From: Aquilaria yunnanensis
Lineage: Eukaryota > Streptophyta > Magnoliopsida > Malvales > Thymelaeaceae
Reading direction: 5' to 3'
DNA: 64,000 nt
Assembly (NCBI GenBank): GCA_039654915.1
Contig: CM077600.1
Location: 33,737,992 to 33,801,991, forward strand
The translations under genes and the position numbers were made by a program. The notes under the pieces were generated by a model. The model worked only from the letters and a program-made list of their open reading frames with translations, was not told the DNA's origin and searched no databases. Of the stretch, positions 37,220 through 48,949 are shown in pieces (within the stretch, counting starts at the first letter, position 1; each line of letters begins with the position of its first letter).

Positions 37220-37648
37220 GTGAAAATCTTCCCTCCTCTTTCTGAGTTTCTCTTATCTCTCTCTCTTCAATTGCTTGCTAATGGCTGCCCCCTCTTCCAT
37301 TTCTCTTCTGGTTGGAAGGCTTTGTTATTGTGCAAGTTTGTTTTTTTTTTTTTTCGATCTTGTTTTTCCGTTGCTGAGATTGGTGTTTCCATGAACATGA
37401 TTTTGCACGGGATTTATCTTGATTCGTTTTTGCTAGACACACAGAAATGCACTCATTGTTTTCGCTTTTTTATGCCGAATCTGTATCTGTAGTATAAGCA
37501 AAGCTTGTCGTGATTATTTCCTCCAAAATCTTTCAAATAAAGTAGCATTACTAAGGTGTAGTGCTCCATATTTTCTGGTTATTTCAACTTAATTTGTCTG
37601 ACATATCCACGAGATGATGAGCATAATTGCAAATGAACATTTTCCCAG
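37220..37648 (+). other. 5' UTR (leader) intron of the GME gene
   Basis: Donor CCACAG|GTGAAAATC at 37220 and acceptor TTTTCCCAG at 37648 bound a 429-bp T-rich intron ending one base before the GME start codon. Leader introns of this kind are common in highly expressed plant genes. Confidence 0.6.
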
Positions 37649-37649
37649 A

Positions 37650-39791
37650 ATGGGAAGCCTTGATGGCACCGACTATGGCGCCTACACGTACAAGGAACTT
37701 GAGAGGGAGCCTTACTGGCCATCCGAGAAGCTCCGAATTTCTATTACCGGGGCGGGTGGCTTCATTGCCTCCCACATTGCTCGTCGCCTCAAAGCTGAAG
37801 GCCATTACATCATTGCATCCGATTGGAAGAAGAATGAGCACATGTCAGAGGACATGTTCTGTCATGAATTTCATTTGGCTGATCTGCGAGTCATGGATAA
37901 CTGCTTGAAAGTTACTAAAGCAGTCGACCATGTCTTCAATCTCGCTGCTGATATGGGTGGCATGGGCTTTATTCAGTCTAACCACTCCGTCATCATGTAC
38001 AACAATACCATGATCAGCTTCAACATGCTTGAGGCTGCCAGGATCAATGGTGTTAAGAGGTTTGTCCACATAACGTACCTTCTTCCCTTGAATTTGGAAA
38101 TGGCCTCATCTCGTCATTACTTGACAATTTTGTTTGCACAGGCTTTTCTACGCTTCCAGTGCTTGTATCTACCCTGAATTCAAGCAGCTGGAGACTAATG
38201 TGAGCTTGAAGGAATCTGATGCTTGGCCTGCGGAGGTTCGTTCATTACTATACTTATTAGTCATTCTCAATTACCCTTGCCATTCATTTAAATAAATTCA
38301 ATTGGTGATATCATTTGCTGCCAGCCTCAAGATGCCTATGGATTGGAGAAGCTTGCTACCGAGGAGTTGTGCAAGCACTACACTAAGGATTTTGGAATTG
38401 AGTGTCGTATAGGAAGGTTCCACAATATTTACGGTCCCTTTGGTACCTGGAAGGGTAATCTTATCCTCAAACTTAATGGGATGTAGTACTGTCAATCGCT
38501 GAACTTGCTCATGTAGACTGTATTACAACAGGTGGCAGGGAGAAGGCTCCAGCCGCATTTTGCAGAAAGGCTATTACTTCCATTGACAAGTTTGAGATGT
38601 GGGGTGATGGTCTTCAAACACGATCTTTCACCTTTATTGATGAATGTGTGGAGGGTGTGCTCAGGTATGTGTAATATTTTCAGAGAAATATATGCAACTG
38701 AGAGCCCAGATTTCTGGTGTTGTAGTTTTATACCATGCTTCACATTCATTGACTAATGCTCATGGCCCATCTCGTTCTTCTTGTTTGATTAATGCCATTG
38801 CGATATGGACTTCTCTGAGCTAAAAATGTCGCACATAGAATGCAGAATATACAGTAGCTAGTTTAGTATGGAACTTGAGAGCTTAAGAAACGGATCAAGT
38901 GGCCCTTTGGGAGTTTCTTTGATTTTTATTTCAACGATTCGGGAGATTTTATGATTTAGTGATTTACTGTATCAATATCAATTTGTTTAGGTTGACAAAG
39001 TCAGACTTCCGTGAGCCACTCAACATTGGAAGTGATGAGATGGTTAGCATGAATGAGATGGCTGAAATCGTTCTCAGCTTTGAAGAGAAGAAACTTCCCA
39101 TTCATCACATTCCTGGCCCAGAGGGTGTCCGCGGCCGCAATTCAGATAACACATTGATAAAAGAGAAACTTGGTTGGGCTCCTACAATGAAGCTAAAGGT
39201 AAAATCACAGTTATTATGTGTTTGTTGGACTGGATCTTCTCCTTTTAAGCTCGATGTTTTTTCCTGAACTATTTTCACCGCAAAGCAATCTAAATTATTG
39301 GACACGTGTTGCAGTAAGAGATCCTGATTGTTGAGGGTAGCTTTGCAGGACATATTAACTTCCCAAAATGCTCGTGAAATAAGATCCTAACCATTCTAGA
39401 GTTTGGTTAGTTAAGCAAAATGAATTTGCAGCAATCTGAGTTTTCAAAAGAGATCTTTCATTCACAGTTTTAAGAGAATCATTTCCCTAGTTCTAGGTAG
39501 GGGAAAGTTACTTTCTAAGAATCCTATGTCTCAAGTATCTCATTCACTTGGGATTTTAAGAATCTCGTACTAAACAGCCCCTAAGGGTTAAGTGCTCGCG
39601 TTGGTGATGTGTCTGCATGTTTGTGTGTTCTGCAGGATGGACTGAGAATTACATACTTCTGGATCAAGGATCAAATTGAGAAAGAGAAGGCTCAAGGTGT
39701 CGACTTGTCCATTTATGGGACATCGAAGGTGGTTGGCACTCAAGCACCGGTTCAGCTGGGCGCACTCAGAGCTGCTGATGGAAAGGAGTGA
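37650..39791 (+). CDS. GME: GDP-mannose 3,5-epimerase
   Basis: Six coding exons, 37650-38059, 38142-38235, 38325-38454, 38532-38664, 38991-39198 and 39636-39791, give 376 residues (family usual 376-377). The enzyme converts GDP-D-mannose to GDP-L-galactose (and GDP-L-gulose) in the cytosol, feeding ascorbate and cell-wall galactose synthesis. It is an extended short-chain dehydrogenase: NAD-binding GAGGFIA at 34-40, Cys145 in SSACIYPEF, and YGLEK with Tyr173 and Lys177 as the catalytic pair. It ends GALRAADGKE, the conserved tail. It is one residue shorter than the Arabidopsis protein after the QLET motif. ATG 37650 gives the conserved MGS start right after a leader intron. Confidence 0.97.
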
Positions 39792-40098
39792 CACCCATAG
39801 ACATGAGTCTGTGGTTGCTTCTGAACCAAGTTTTTATTATTACAGCATGAAAATGCCTGTGCGGTTAAATTAATTTGTTCACCTAGATTGGATAAAATGT
39901 CTCGTAATTAGTAGTACAGGAGACGGGAAATATATTGTCTGGGTAAAATAAGCCAAGGCAGTCAGCTACGGGGCATACTCTCCCGTGAAAATTCAGTCTA
40001 CGTTGCTTAAAAGCACACGTGTTTTCGGGAAAAGTTTCGTGTCTTGTGTTTTTGTACTTCACTTTATTCTATGTACAACTAACCGTCCCACCTGAAAA

Positions 40099-42215
40099 CT
40101 ATATGCCAGCTGCATATTGAACTATCCGAATGTTGCCGGGGGACTTGGACGTTGAGTGGGAGAAGACATCCATTTCATAGACGGAATTTCTCTTGTGATT
40201 GCTGATGCCAGCCGCCTCTCCGACTCCGTCATGCCAAAGCGCAAAGGCCTCCTCTCCGTGCACAGCCTCATCGCCACCCCGCAGCTCGTCATCGCTCAAT
40301 CTAAGTGGCACGAAGAGCCCAATGGCCAAACAGATGACGGTTGTGGTAAGGACATTTAACAAGATCACGAACCCAACTCCCCAGAGTTGGAGGCCCAATT
40401 GCCTGAAGCCGGCTGAGGTGCGCCCGCTCTGGAGCCCATAGGCTAGTCCAATGTACTTGTCCCATTCGGGGGTGGCATAGAAGAGCCGGCAGAGTTTGGG
40501 AACGGCAAAAACGCCGCCGAGGACGCCGCCAAGGCCTCCTGCGACGGCGTGGGTGTGGAACATGCCCATCGGGTCGTCAACTTGTTTTAAAAACTTGACC
40601 CTTTTGTGAACGATCATCATTGTGTACCACGGCACACTTCCGGAGATCATCCCCATTATTATGGCTGCCCATGTTTGCACAACTCCTACGCACACACATA
40701 CAGTGAAAAATAATTAAGAAAAAAAACATCCTATCAAAAAGAAAAGAAAAAAAGTATATGAGGTTTATATACGAATATGTACACTAAATCAATAGCTTAA
40801 TACAACCGGATGAAAGGCCCGTTTGAGAAGAGATTTTTAAAATTAGTGTTAGTGTTTAGTGATTTATTAATGATAAAAATTAAACCACTAAGGTTAAAAG
40901 TTAAAAGTTATTATTAAATAGGTTTTTTCGAATTTTGATACTAATCACTAACGTCATACAGGTCGAAACATTAGATTTTGTTAAAATTGAAATAAAAAAA
41001 AAATCTTTTTAATTAAGTAGCTGACACAAAACATGAAAATTAGAAAAGTCTCCACGGGTGGGGCAAGTTATGTTATAAGGACAACGAAGATCCCACTTCA
41101 AATGGAGATTGGGGTTTTTGCTGCAACATAATTAGAAATCGCAAATTCGCAATTCGAATAAGATTTAAAGCGCTTGTGGAAATATATATTGTACGGTGTG
41201 AGGGAAAGAGAAAGGTGATTAGTGCTACATAGTAGTGGACCTGCGGCGGGAGTGATACAAACGAGGCCCGTGATCATGCCTTGGACGGCGCCGACGACGG
41301 ATGGCTTGCCAAAGAAGGCGGTGTCGAGGACGAGCCACGTCACCAGGCTGGCGGCGGTGCAGACGTGGGTGTTAAGAACTGCCAGGGAAGCGAGGCTGCT
41401 GGCGGCGAAGGGGGCTCCACCGTTGAAACCGCTCCACCCCATCCAGAGGAGGCCCGCTCCTGCCAAACTTAGGATTATGTTGTTTGGTGGGAACTTCTCC
41501 CTCTCCTTCTCCGCTCTGGGTCCTACCTGTGATTTGGTTCATCGCATACAAATAACACTCTTACTAACGGATTGGTACGAAAATCAGGAGGTGTTATGGA
41601 TCAATGCGACGGTAGTATCGTTACCCAAAATGCGGCGGTGAAGCCAGCAACGCCGGCGGAAAGATGAATGACGAAGCCGCCCGCGAAATCTATGATTCCG
41701 AGCTCGGCCAGCCACCCTTTGGGGCTCCATATACTAAATGCCGCAACCGTATAGGAGAAGGTAAACCACAAGGGCACGAACAAGATCCACGCGCGGAAAT
41801 TCATCCTCCCCAGAAGCGCTCCAGCGATCAGCACCACCGTGATCGCTGCAAACACTGCCTGGAAAAACACCATGGTGGCGTTGGGGAAGTATCCCAGCAA
41901 AGCCTGGTTCCCGATCAGATAGGCCTGGTCTAGCGCTGCGGCCGGCTTCCCCAGGAAGGGCACCATCTGATCGCCGAAGGACATGCGGTAACCCCAGCCG
42001 ACCCAGCACAAGATGACGGCGGCGAAGGCGTAGAGGGCCATGAAGGCGGAGTTGATGGCCCATTTCTTCTTGACCATGCTGGCATAGAGGATGACGAGGC
42101 CCGGGATGGTCTGGAGGCCGACAAGGGTGGCCGCCGTGAGCTGCCAGGCATTGTCGCCCTTGTTGAGCCAGACGGGGCTGCCCGCGTCCGGCGCAAGATT
42201 CTTGGGCAGCTCCAT
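40099..42215 (-). CDS. AMT2: AMT2-type ammonium transporter
   Basis: Three exons on the minus strand, 42215-41625, 41526-41241 and 40685-40099, give 487 residues. AMT/MEP/Rh proteins move ammonium across the plasma membrane through a trimer with one pore per subunit. The sequence has about 11 membrane spans and the Amt signature around [17 protein letters not shown] (Asp176, pore His184). The second pore His is probably His338 in [10 protein letters not shown]. The cytosolic C-terminus keeps the regulatory [14 protein letters not shown] segment. The [19 protein letters not shown] start and three-exon structure indicate the AMT2/AMT3 clade rather than intronless AMT1. Exons are strongly GC-rich, unlike the surroundings. 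It converges with GME, 308 bp apart. Subfamily number is uncertain. Confidence 0.94.
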
Positions 42216-43622
42216 TCAGGTAGGTTTCGACGCTCCAAGCTTGAAATTAAGTAGGAGATATTGTATGTTGTAGCTAGCTACTATAGTATACTACGTACAC
42301 ATATGGGTTAATCAGATAATTTTATAATGGGAGTGATCGCCCGCCTTGGCCGGCTGTACGTCTGTAAGTAAAGTAAGAAGTCGATTGGTTTCAGTGATTG
42401 ATCCAAGCGTAATCAATAAATTCTATTTCGGTTAATGAAGAAGTAGCTAGGGTTCCCAACCTCTTGTAAACAATGATGAGTCCAACTTAACCATGTATTG
42501 ACATCTAATTTTGTCCGGACACTGATTTTTATTGAAGTTTTAAGGTTAGGAAAATTAATCAGTTAAAGCAAGCAAAGTGATACTTAAATCAAACTAATGT
42601 GCCAATTTTTTGGTGTTATAACAAAGTTATTTAGCGTAACCATATTCCCAAACCCCTTAAATTATCATAAACCATTTTAAGGTGTCTAATCGACCTAGAT
42701 AAAATTGATTAGTGGCGACTCCCAAAAACACCTTGTTACACCATACATTTATATATGGTGATGATCTCTTTTGTGCATATAGAAACTTAAGGCCATAGAA
42801 AACAAGATTTTAAACAAATTTTGAGTTTTTGAGGATTGATATTAATAGTATGACCATTAATTTGAAAATTAACTTTCTCTTCATTAGAAATAAAAATTTT
42901 ATATATTTTTTTCTATTGTTTAGCATGCGAATACTATTTTTAGCCATTAGTTTTAATGAGATATTCATTTTGGAAAATTTATTGATTTATTTATTTTTAA
43001 AAAAGAAGGAGGAGGAACAAAGAACCATTAAACATTAATAAGATGCCCAAATTTCGTCGATATATATAAAAACATTCAAGTATATTATTGCATTATTGTA
43101 TGAGCATTAAAGTATAATAATGACCAAATATTTTGATTTACATTGATGTTCGGGTGATGATAAAGAAAATGTTTGCTCGTAAAATGTTCAGTCGTGATAT
43201 ATAGTAAACATGCATATAACGTTCGCTAATTAAGAATGAGAATAGAGTAAACCATCAGCGTAATGAAATTATTTTTTTCTTTTTTTGAGTCCAAATGATA
43301 TATAGTACTTAAAAAGTCAATTTCCATTATTACGGGGAGCTAGGGAACGACTGAGCAGAAAATTAGTTATCAAAATCAAATGATCGATCGAGTTGGTTAA
43401 AAAAATTAGCACATACAGAGCAATAGCATAGGTATTTGTGCTTCCAAATGAAATCGAGGAATTTGTATGTTTTGTCCCGGGGAATCCCTTATTTTTGTAT
43501 CAACTTAGAGGCGAGTCCGAGTGCGAGTGCGACCCTAGGTGATTTGTCTTTCATCTTGACGTCTGCTGCCCTGCCCGCATGCATGGCTTAATTACCATAT
43601 ACACATGATATATATATATATA
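42216..43622. other. AMT promoter and AT-rich intergenic DNA
   Basis: No gene recognised. The first about 200 bp should hold the AMT promoter (minus strand). The stretch ends in a (TA)n run at about 43608-43621 that serves as the Helitron insertion site. Confidence 0.4.
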
Positions 43623-43634
43623 CTAGTAATTGCA

Positions 43635-43651
43635 CACGTGCGTTGCACGTG
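43635..43651 (-). other. Helitron 3'-terminal hairpin
   Basis: CACGTGC-GTT-GCACGTG: a perfect 7-bp stem with a 3-nt loop, 8 nt from the terminal CTAG. This is the standard Helitron rolling-circle termination signal. Confidence 0.85.
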
Positions 43652-43654
43652 AAT

Positions 43655-44011
43655 TGAATACTAAGTTATTTTCCCCTCTAATAACTATAATTATAATTAT
43701 TTTATCTCAAAATAAATTATTGCAATAATAATTTACTTTGTTTTAGTTTAGATATAATTTTTTATTAATTTTTCTATCTCTTATGTAGTAGTTTTTTATT
43801 ATAATATTTCATCATAACTATCCTCATTTGCGTCATTCATTATAATAGATAGCTCATTGTATTAGATTTTTGTTTAATATAAACAACAACAACAATAATA
43901 ATATAATGTAGAATACGCTACAGGTAATATTTGTTATAAAAAAATTGATAGAAATTTTTTTATTTGTGATAGTAGAGTACTTATAAAATTACTTCATGGT
44001 ATTTTTAAAAT
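43655..44011 (-). repeat. Helitron 3'-end segment, copy 1 (copy 2 at 47441-47812)
   Basis: About 360 bp match 47441-47812 throughout. Shared text includes TATCTCTTATGTAGTAGTTTTTTATTATAATATTTCAT and AATGTAGAATACGCT; the ACAACAACA run is longer in copy 2. Copy 1 keeps the terminal hairpin; copy 2 lacks it. Confidence 0.88.
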
Positions 44012-44029
44012 CTATTGCTAAGTGATGAT

Positions 44030-44420
44030 TTTTCCAAATCTTCATTCGTTCGGCCTCCACCACCGTCGCTTCTCGTCTTTACCACCACCTTTGTTGGCAT
44101 CTTTCTCTCTGCAGCCGTCAGATCTATGACACCAAAAAAAGCAAAGGAAAAGATGATATTCGAATCCGATCGCCGTGAGGTGGATCTGTACCTCAAGGAG
44201 TGACGGCGTGGCTTTTCCGATGATCAATCGTGGCAATAGGTGGTAGAGCGATGTGAGGCAGCGCCTTGACTTGCCTGGAGCTCGCTCTTGTAGTCCCTCA
44301 TCTACTTGCCGCGTCACCCGCTTAGTCTTCGTCGAGCTCATGAAGCCTAAAGATGGCTACTCCGCACACCATCGCCTGTCTGTCCTCGGTTTTCGAGATT
44401 GAATTGTGACAGAAGGTAAT
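44030..44420. pseudogene. GC-rich captured fragment of unknown origin in the Helitron
   Basis: A GC-rich island (CCTCCACCACCGTCGCTTCT onward) in very AT-rich Helitron DNA. It ends near TTGTGACAGAAG|GTAATTTCG, which looks like a splice donor, followed by intron-like T-rich sequence to about 44520. ORFs on both strands (62 aa on plus, 99 aa on minus) match nothing I recognise. It is probably a 5' UTR or first exon taken from a host gene. Confidence 0.45.
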
Positions 44421-45740
44421 TTCGATTTTGTTTGTTTTCTGATTTGATGAATCTCGTTCGCGATCAAATGGTGCAACATTCTTGGTTTTTTATTGAAATT
44501 AGAATGAGAAAAGACGAAACTGGAATGAGAAATGATGAATCTTGGTTTTGGATTCCAAGGTTTCCAACAAAAACTGAGAAATTGGAATGAGAAAAGAATA
44601 GGTTTAGAATTTTAGGGCTTAAAATTATTGATAGAAAAAATTAAAGGACTAAAAGTGTAATTTTAAATTTTATTTTAATATTATATTTTACCACATCATC
44701 ATTTCCATCAAAGTTAACTCCGAAATCAACCAAAAGTACCTAGACATGAGGTGTAATAAGAGTTAAGATACCTCGCTAGGACAATTTAAAGATAAGGTAC
44801 ATGTTTAGGACAAAAAAATAAACTAGGTGACTCCCGGTAAATTTTACCTAAAATTTTTATTGAGGTTTTATGTAGTGGGAGTTGAAAACTTTTTAAAAAG
44901 GGAAATGTTTTATTCTTTTTGGAACAACCAAAAACGGAATACGTTTAATATAAAGTAGATGTCTAACTATGGTAGTTAAAAAAATAAATATGTATAGTAG
45001 AAGTCTAACTTTTTGTAAAAGCAAGTTTCATAAATTAGGTTTTTTTTTCTAAACTAATTTGCACCACTAGCATTATTACTCTCATATGTTTGCTATGTCC
45101 GTCTAAGTGAACTCAAGGAAATTGGATTACATATTTTTATATTTAGATATTTAATATAGAGTGTGCTATTAGTTAATGTATACTGTCGTCTGTGAGTTAT
45201 ATACTTAGAAATTGAAAAGAGTATGACACAAATACATAGAGGCATAATTAGATGTAGAATTTACATATATAATTTCACCGATCACAATTCTCATGAACCT
45301 TTAAGAATTTTTGCGAAATTAAAAGAAATAATAAAAGTTGCTGCTACAGATCAAAAAAGATAATGTAGGCAGATATCTTTATATTTAAGGAAATTCGGTA
45401 AGTATTATTCATCACAAATTTATACAATTTTCGTGTAGAGAATTTTATTTATTTGTTGATGAGGATTGGTTGCTTTTTTGTTTCTTGAAGAGAAATCTTG
45501 AATATAGTATAATTTGCAGCTGAACGGGGCAAAATATTGATAAGCAAGTTCGAAAAGATTTCAATTGGAAGATACTGGATGGAGCTTGTAATAATAATAA
45601 TCAAGTGAGTAATAGTTCAGTTGACGCGCCAATAGCCTAACAAACCCAAAAGGATGACTTGATGGCTTCAATATTCTCTCTAGGCCGCCGGCCGCAATCC
45701 AAACCGGCCTGCCTAGCTTCCTGACCTGAAACGTCCTTTA

Positions 45741-45861
45741 GTGGATTCTAAGCTACTTTTGCTCGGCTTCATCGTAGCCATCTTCTTATTCTCCGTCGCT
45801 GTGGCATCTGATCTTTCTCCTCTTCAAGATTTCTGCGTCGCTGATCGAACCAATACTCAAG
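45741..45861 (+). pseudogene. Captured germin-like protein exon 1, start codon lost
   Basis: The frame reads VDSKLLLLGFIVAIFLFS, then VAVASDLSPLQDFCVADRTNTQ, ending at donor CAAG|GTGAGC. This is the first exon of a germin-like protein: a signal peptide cut near VAVAS, then the mature SDLSPLQDFCVA motif with its first disulphide cysteine. Germin-like proteins are secreted cupin proteins of the cell wall. The initiator, normally ATG before GATTCTAAG, is GTG here. The second exon with the cupin metal site is absent; Helitron repeat sequence follows at 45878. It runs opposite to the Helitron. It is a non-functional gene fragment. Confidence 0.85.
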
Positions 45862-45877
45862 GTGAGCACAAAATTCC

Positions 45878-46418
45878 TTCCTCTTATCAGTGTAAAATTT
45901 AAAAATAATATTCAATCCATTGAGAAAAGATCTTAATTTAATATCTTAATAGTATTACATATTTATAAATTTTATTAAAATTTAATTTAGTAAATTTTAT
46001 CTTAACTTCTATGTTTTAGATTCAAAAAGCTAATTATTAAAATGGAGATTCTATATATATTACTTGTGTTAAATAATTAAAAAGATTTACCATTAATATG
46101 TTATCATAACTTTAACTTTTTAAAGAGACATAAGGTAAACTTTTAATAATTTTTTTTATGTTATATTTAAAATTGAAAGGAACATAATACAGGTGGGACA
46201 TTTAATTAAAAATTCAAGTAAACATAAATTTCTTTTAAGAAATGTAACACAAATATGAGCAACGATGCCAAAGTATAAACTTAGTAAGTAAAGAATGAGT
46301 TTTTTCAAGAGCATGAAACTATAAGTAACTATACATTACTCAAAAAGCTTAATTACTCTACTCTTGATTTTTTTTTATCAAAATAGACTCATCTCCAAGA
46401 TTTCAAAATCTACACTTA
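45878..46418. repeat. Helitron internal repeat, copy 1 (copy 2 at 47831-48371)
   Basis: About 540 bp in the same orientation as 47831-48371, with shared text such as AATATCTTAATAGTATTACATATTTATAAATTTTATTAAAA and ACATAATACAGGTGGGACATT. It follows the germin-like exon directly. Confidence 0.88.
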
Positions 46419-46419
46419 G

Positions 46420-47430
46420 TAGTTTGAACATCAAGCAAAGGAAAGAGAAAATAAATTGACCGAAAACTAATGCTCAAAAGCATTTATAAAAAATTTAGGG
46501 CATATTTGTCAAATTTAACTAAATTTATTGTTAAGTAATGATTTTTCCAAAGATTAAAGCCTAAAAACAATGCATGCATAATGCTACTTTGATACAACTC
46601 ATAAGATTTTGTTGGCTCTAAAAAATAATAAAAATAAAAATACATTAATATTATTTAGTATAGAGAAATAGTTAGTTGCTAAGAATAGAAACTTACTTAC
46701 ATTTATCCCTAAAATTATTTTTTAATATTCAACACTTATAGATTTTCATGTGAAACTTTAGCATAAGTTTTACCACATAATAAGCTTTTATAGTATATAT
46801 TCATTCAAGTTGCAAAAAAAAAAAAAAAACTTAATTGACAAAAAAATTATGTTCAAAGGTACCTTGTATAGTAATAAAAATTTAGCTTGAGTTTGACCAT
46901 ATATTTAATTTTTTATTCAAATAAAAATTTAATTATGAAGGTTTTTAAAATGCCAAGTTGAAATTTTAAGTTTCATAAAATATTTAGCTGTACAAACTTT
47001 AACATGAGTTTTACATTTAAATCTTTTTTTCAAATAAAATATTTGGCTATAAAAGTTTTTAGAATGATAAGTTGAAATTTTACTTTTTAAAAAATTATTA
47101 ATTGAGGTATTATTTGATAGTAATATAGAACCAAGGGTGACATGTTTGAAGCAAAAAAAAATTAATGGCAATTTAAGAGTTTTAGGTAAGATTAAAACAC
47201 AAAAAAAATTATATAATGCGTAATTCTGTAATATAGAATTAAGGGAGGGCAAGTTTGTAACAAAAAATAAAATTTAGTGGTAACTTAAGGGTTTTTTTTA
47301 GTGTTCTAGTGCTAATATAACTCCACTTAAATAAATAATGATAAAATTGGGTTTCGTTAAAAGAATAAAATATCTTATAACAAAAAGTTAAAAAAGTCGT
47401 TCAACATTTGTGCACCTTTTTACTTTTTAT
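46420..47430. repeat. Helitron 5' portion of unit A (matched at 52646-54860)
   Basis: 46420-46690 matches 52646-52920 (TAGTTTGAACATCAAGCAAAGG, AACAATGCATGCATAATGCTA). 46696-47430 matches 53655-54370 (CAAAGGTACCTTGTATAGTAATAAAAA, AAGTCGTTCAACATTTGTGCA). The order is the same in both units, but in unit B about 4.3 kb of extra DNA (48372-52645) lies upstream of this part. Confidence 0.85.
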
Positions 47431-47440
47431 AATATTAAAT

Positions 47441-47659
47441 AGTAAGTTATTTTTCTCTCAAATAATTATAATTTTAATTGTTTTATCCAAAATAAATTAT
47501 TGTAATAATGATTTTACTTTGTTTTAGTTTAGATATAATTTAATATTAATTTTTCTATCTCTTGTGTAGTAGTTTTTTATTATAATATTTCATTATAACT
47601 ATCTTCATTTGTGTCATTCATTATAATAGATAGCTCATTGTATTAGATTTCTACTTAAT

Positions 47660-47695
<36 letters not shown>

Positions 47696-48371
47696 AATAG
47701 TATAATGTAGAATACGCTGTAGGTAATATTTATTATAAAAAAATTGATAGAAGTTTTTTTATTTGTGATAGTAGAGTACTTATAAAATTACTTCATGGTA
47801 TTTTTAAAATCTAATCAAAGATGCCAAAATTCCTCTTATTAGTGTAATATTTAAAAATAGCATTCAATCTATTGAAAAAATATATTAATTTAATATCTTA
47901 ATAGTATTACATATTTATAAATTTTATTAAAAGTTAATTTAGTAAATTTTATCTTAACTTCTATGTTTTAAATTCAAAAAGCTAATTATTAAAATGGAGA
48001 TTCTATATATATTACTTGCCTTAAATAATTAAAAAGATTTACCATTAACATGTTATCATAACTTTGACTTTTTAAAGAGACATAAGGTAAACTTTTAATA
48101 ATTTTTTTTATGTTATATTCAAAATTGAAAGGAACATAATACAGGTGGGACATTCAATTAAAAAATCAAGTAAAAATAAATTTCTTTTAAGAAATGTAAC
48201 ACAAATATAAGCCACAATGCCAAAGTATAAACTTAGTAAGTAAACACTGAGTTTTTTCAAAGGCATGTAATTATAAGTAACTATACATTACTCAAAAAGC
48301 TTAATTGCTTTACTCTTGAATTTTTTTTTATCAAAATACACTCACCTCCAAGATTTCAAAATTTACACTTA
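47441..48371. repeat. Helitron unit B: repeated 3' segment and internal repeat
   Basis: Second copies of 43655-44011 (at 47441-47812) and of 45878-46418 (at 47831-48371). In unit B the two are joined directly, whereas in unit A the captured fragments (44030-45861) lie between them. Confidence 0.85.
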
Positions 48372-48949
48372 CCCTATGTTTTATGGTAGATATAATGTTA
48401 TTATTCCAAAGTTCGAGATAAAAATGTTGTGTAGCTTTTTATATTTTTGGATAATTAATCCTTCCTCATTGATTTAAAATTTATACTCATATCACTAAAG
48501 TTTGAAAATCTAGTCCTACACATTGTTCTTATAATATAATTAGTTAATCACAGGAAAATAAACTCGTTAAAGTAGAAAAGAAGCTTAGTACCTAAAAGGA
48601 AAATTAATAACTTATTATTTGTGGTTTAGTTATTTTATATATCTTTGCACTTTTAATTACATATAGATAATTATGGATATTAAGTTGCACTTTTAAGTTT
48701 TGATTAATACATTCAATTTTAAAAGGTAAATTAATTGACAAACACTATGTTTTTAGGCATGTTTAAGCTCATATAAATCAAACACATTACTATTAGAAAA
48801 TTTTAAATTTACTGGCATTTTTTTATTTTTTTTTCCATAAAAAACTTATAGAAAACATATAAAATAATCAACAATTTTTTTTCTATTTTTCCTTTTCAAA
48901 TACTAATCTTATTTTCCTAATATGAAGCCTAAGAGCTTGTCATCACTTT

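Noticed and set aside
36946..37245. Frames over GGCACTGGCACTGGCAGGG
   Set aside because: This is GME promoter and leader sequence with a short GC-rich repeat; a TATA box and a leader intron donor lie within it.
41664..42273. Long open frames on both strands over the AMT exon 1
   Set aside because: They are shadow frames of a GC-rich coding exon. Only the minus frame of 42215-41625 encodes membrane spans and the Amt signature.
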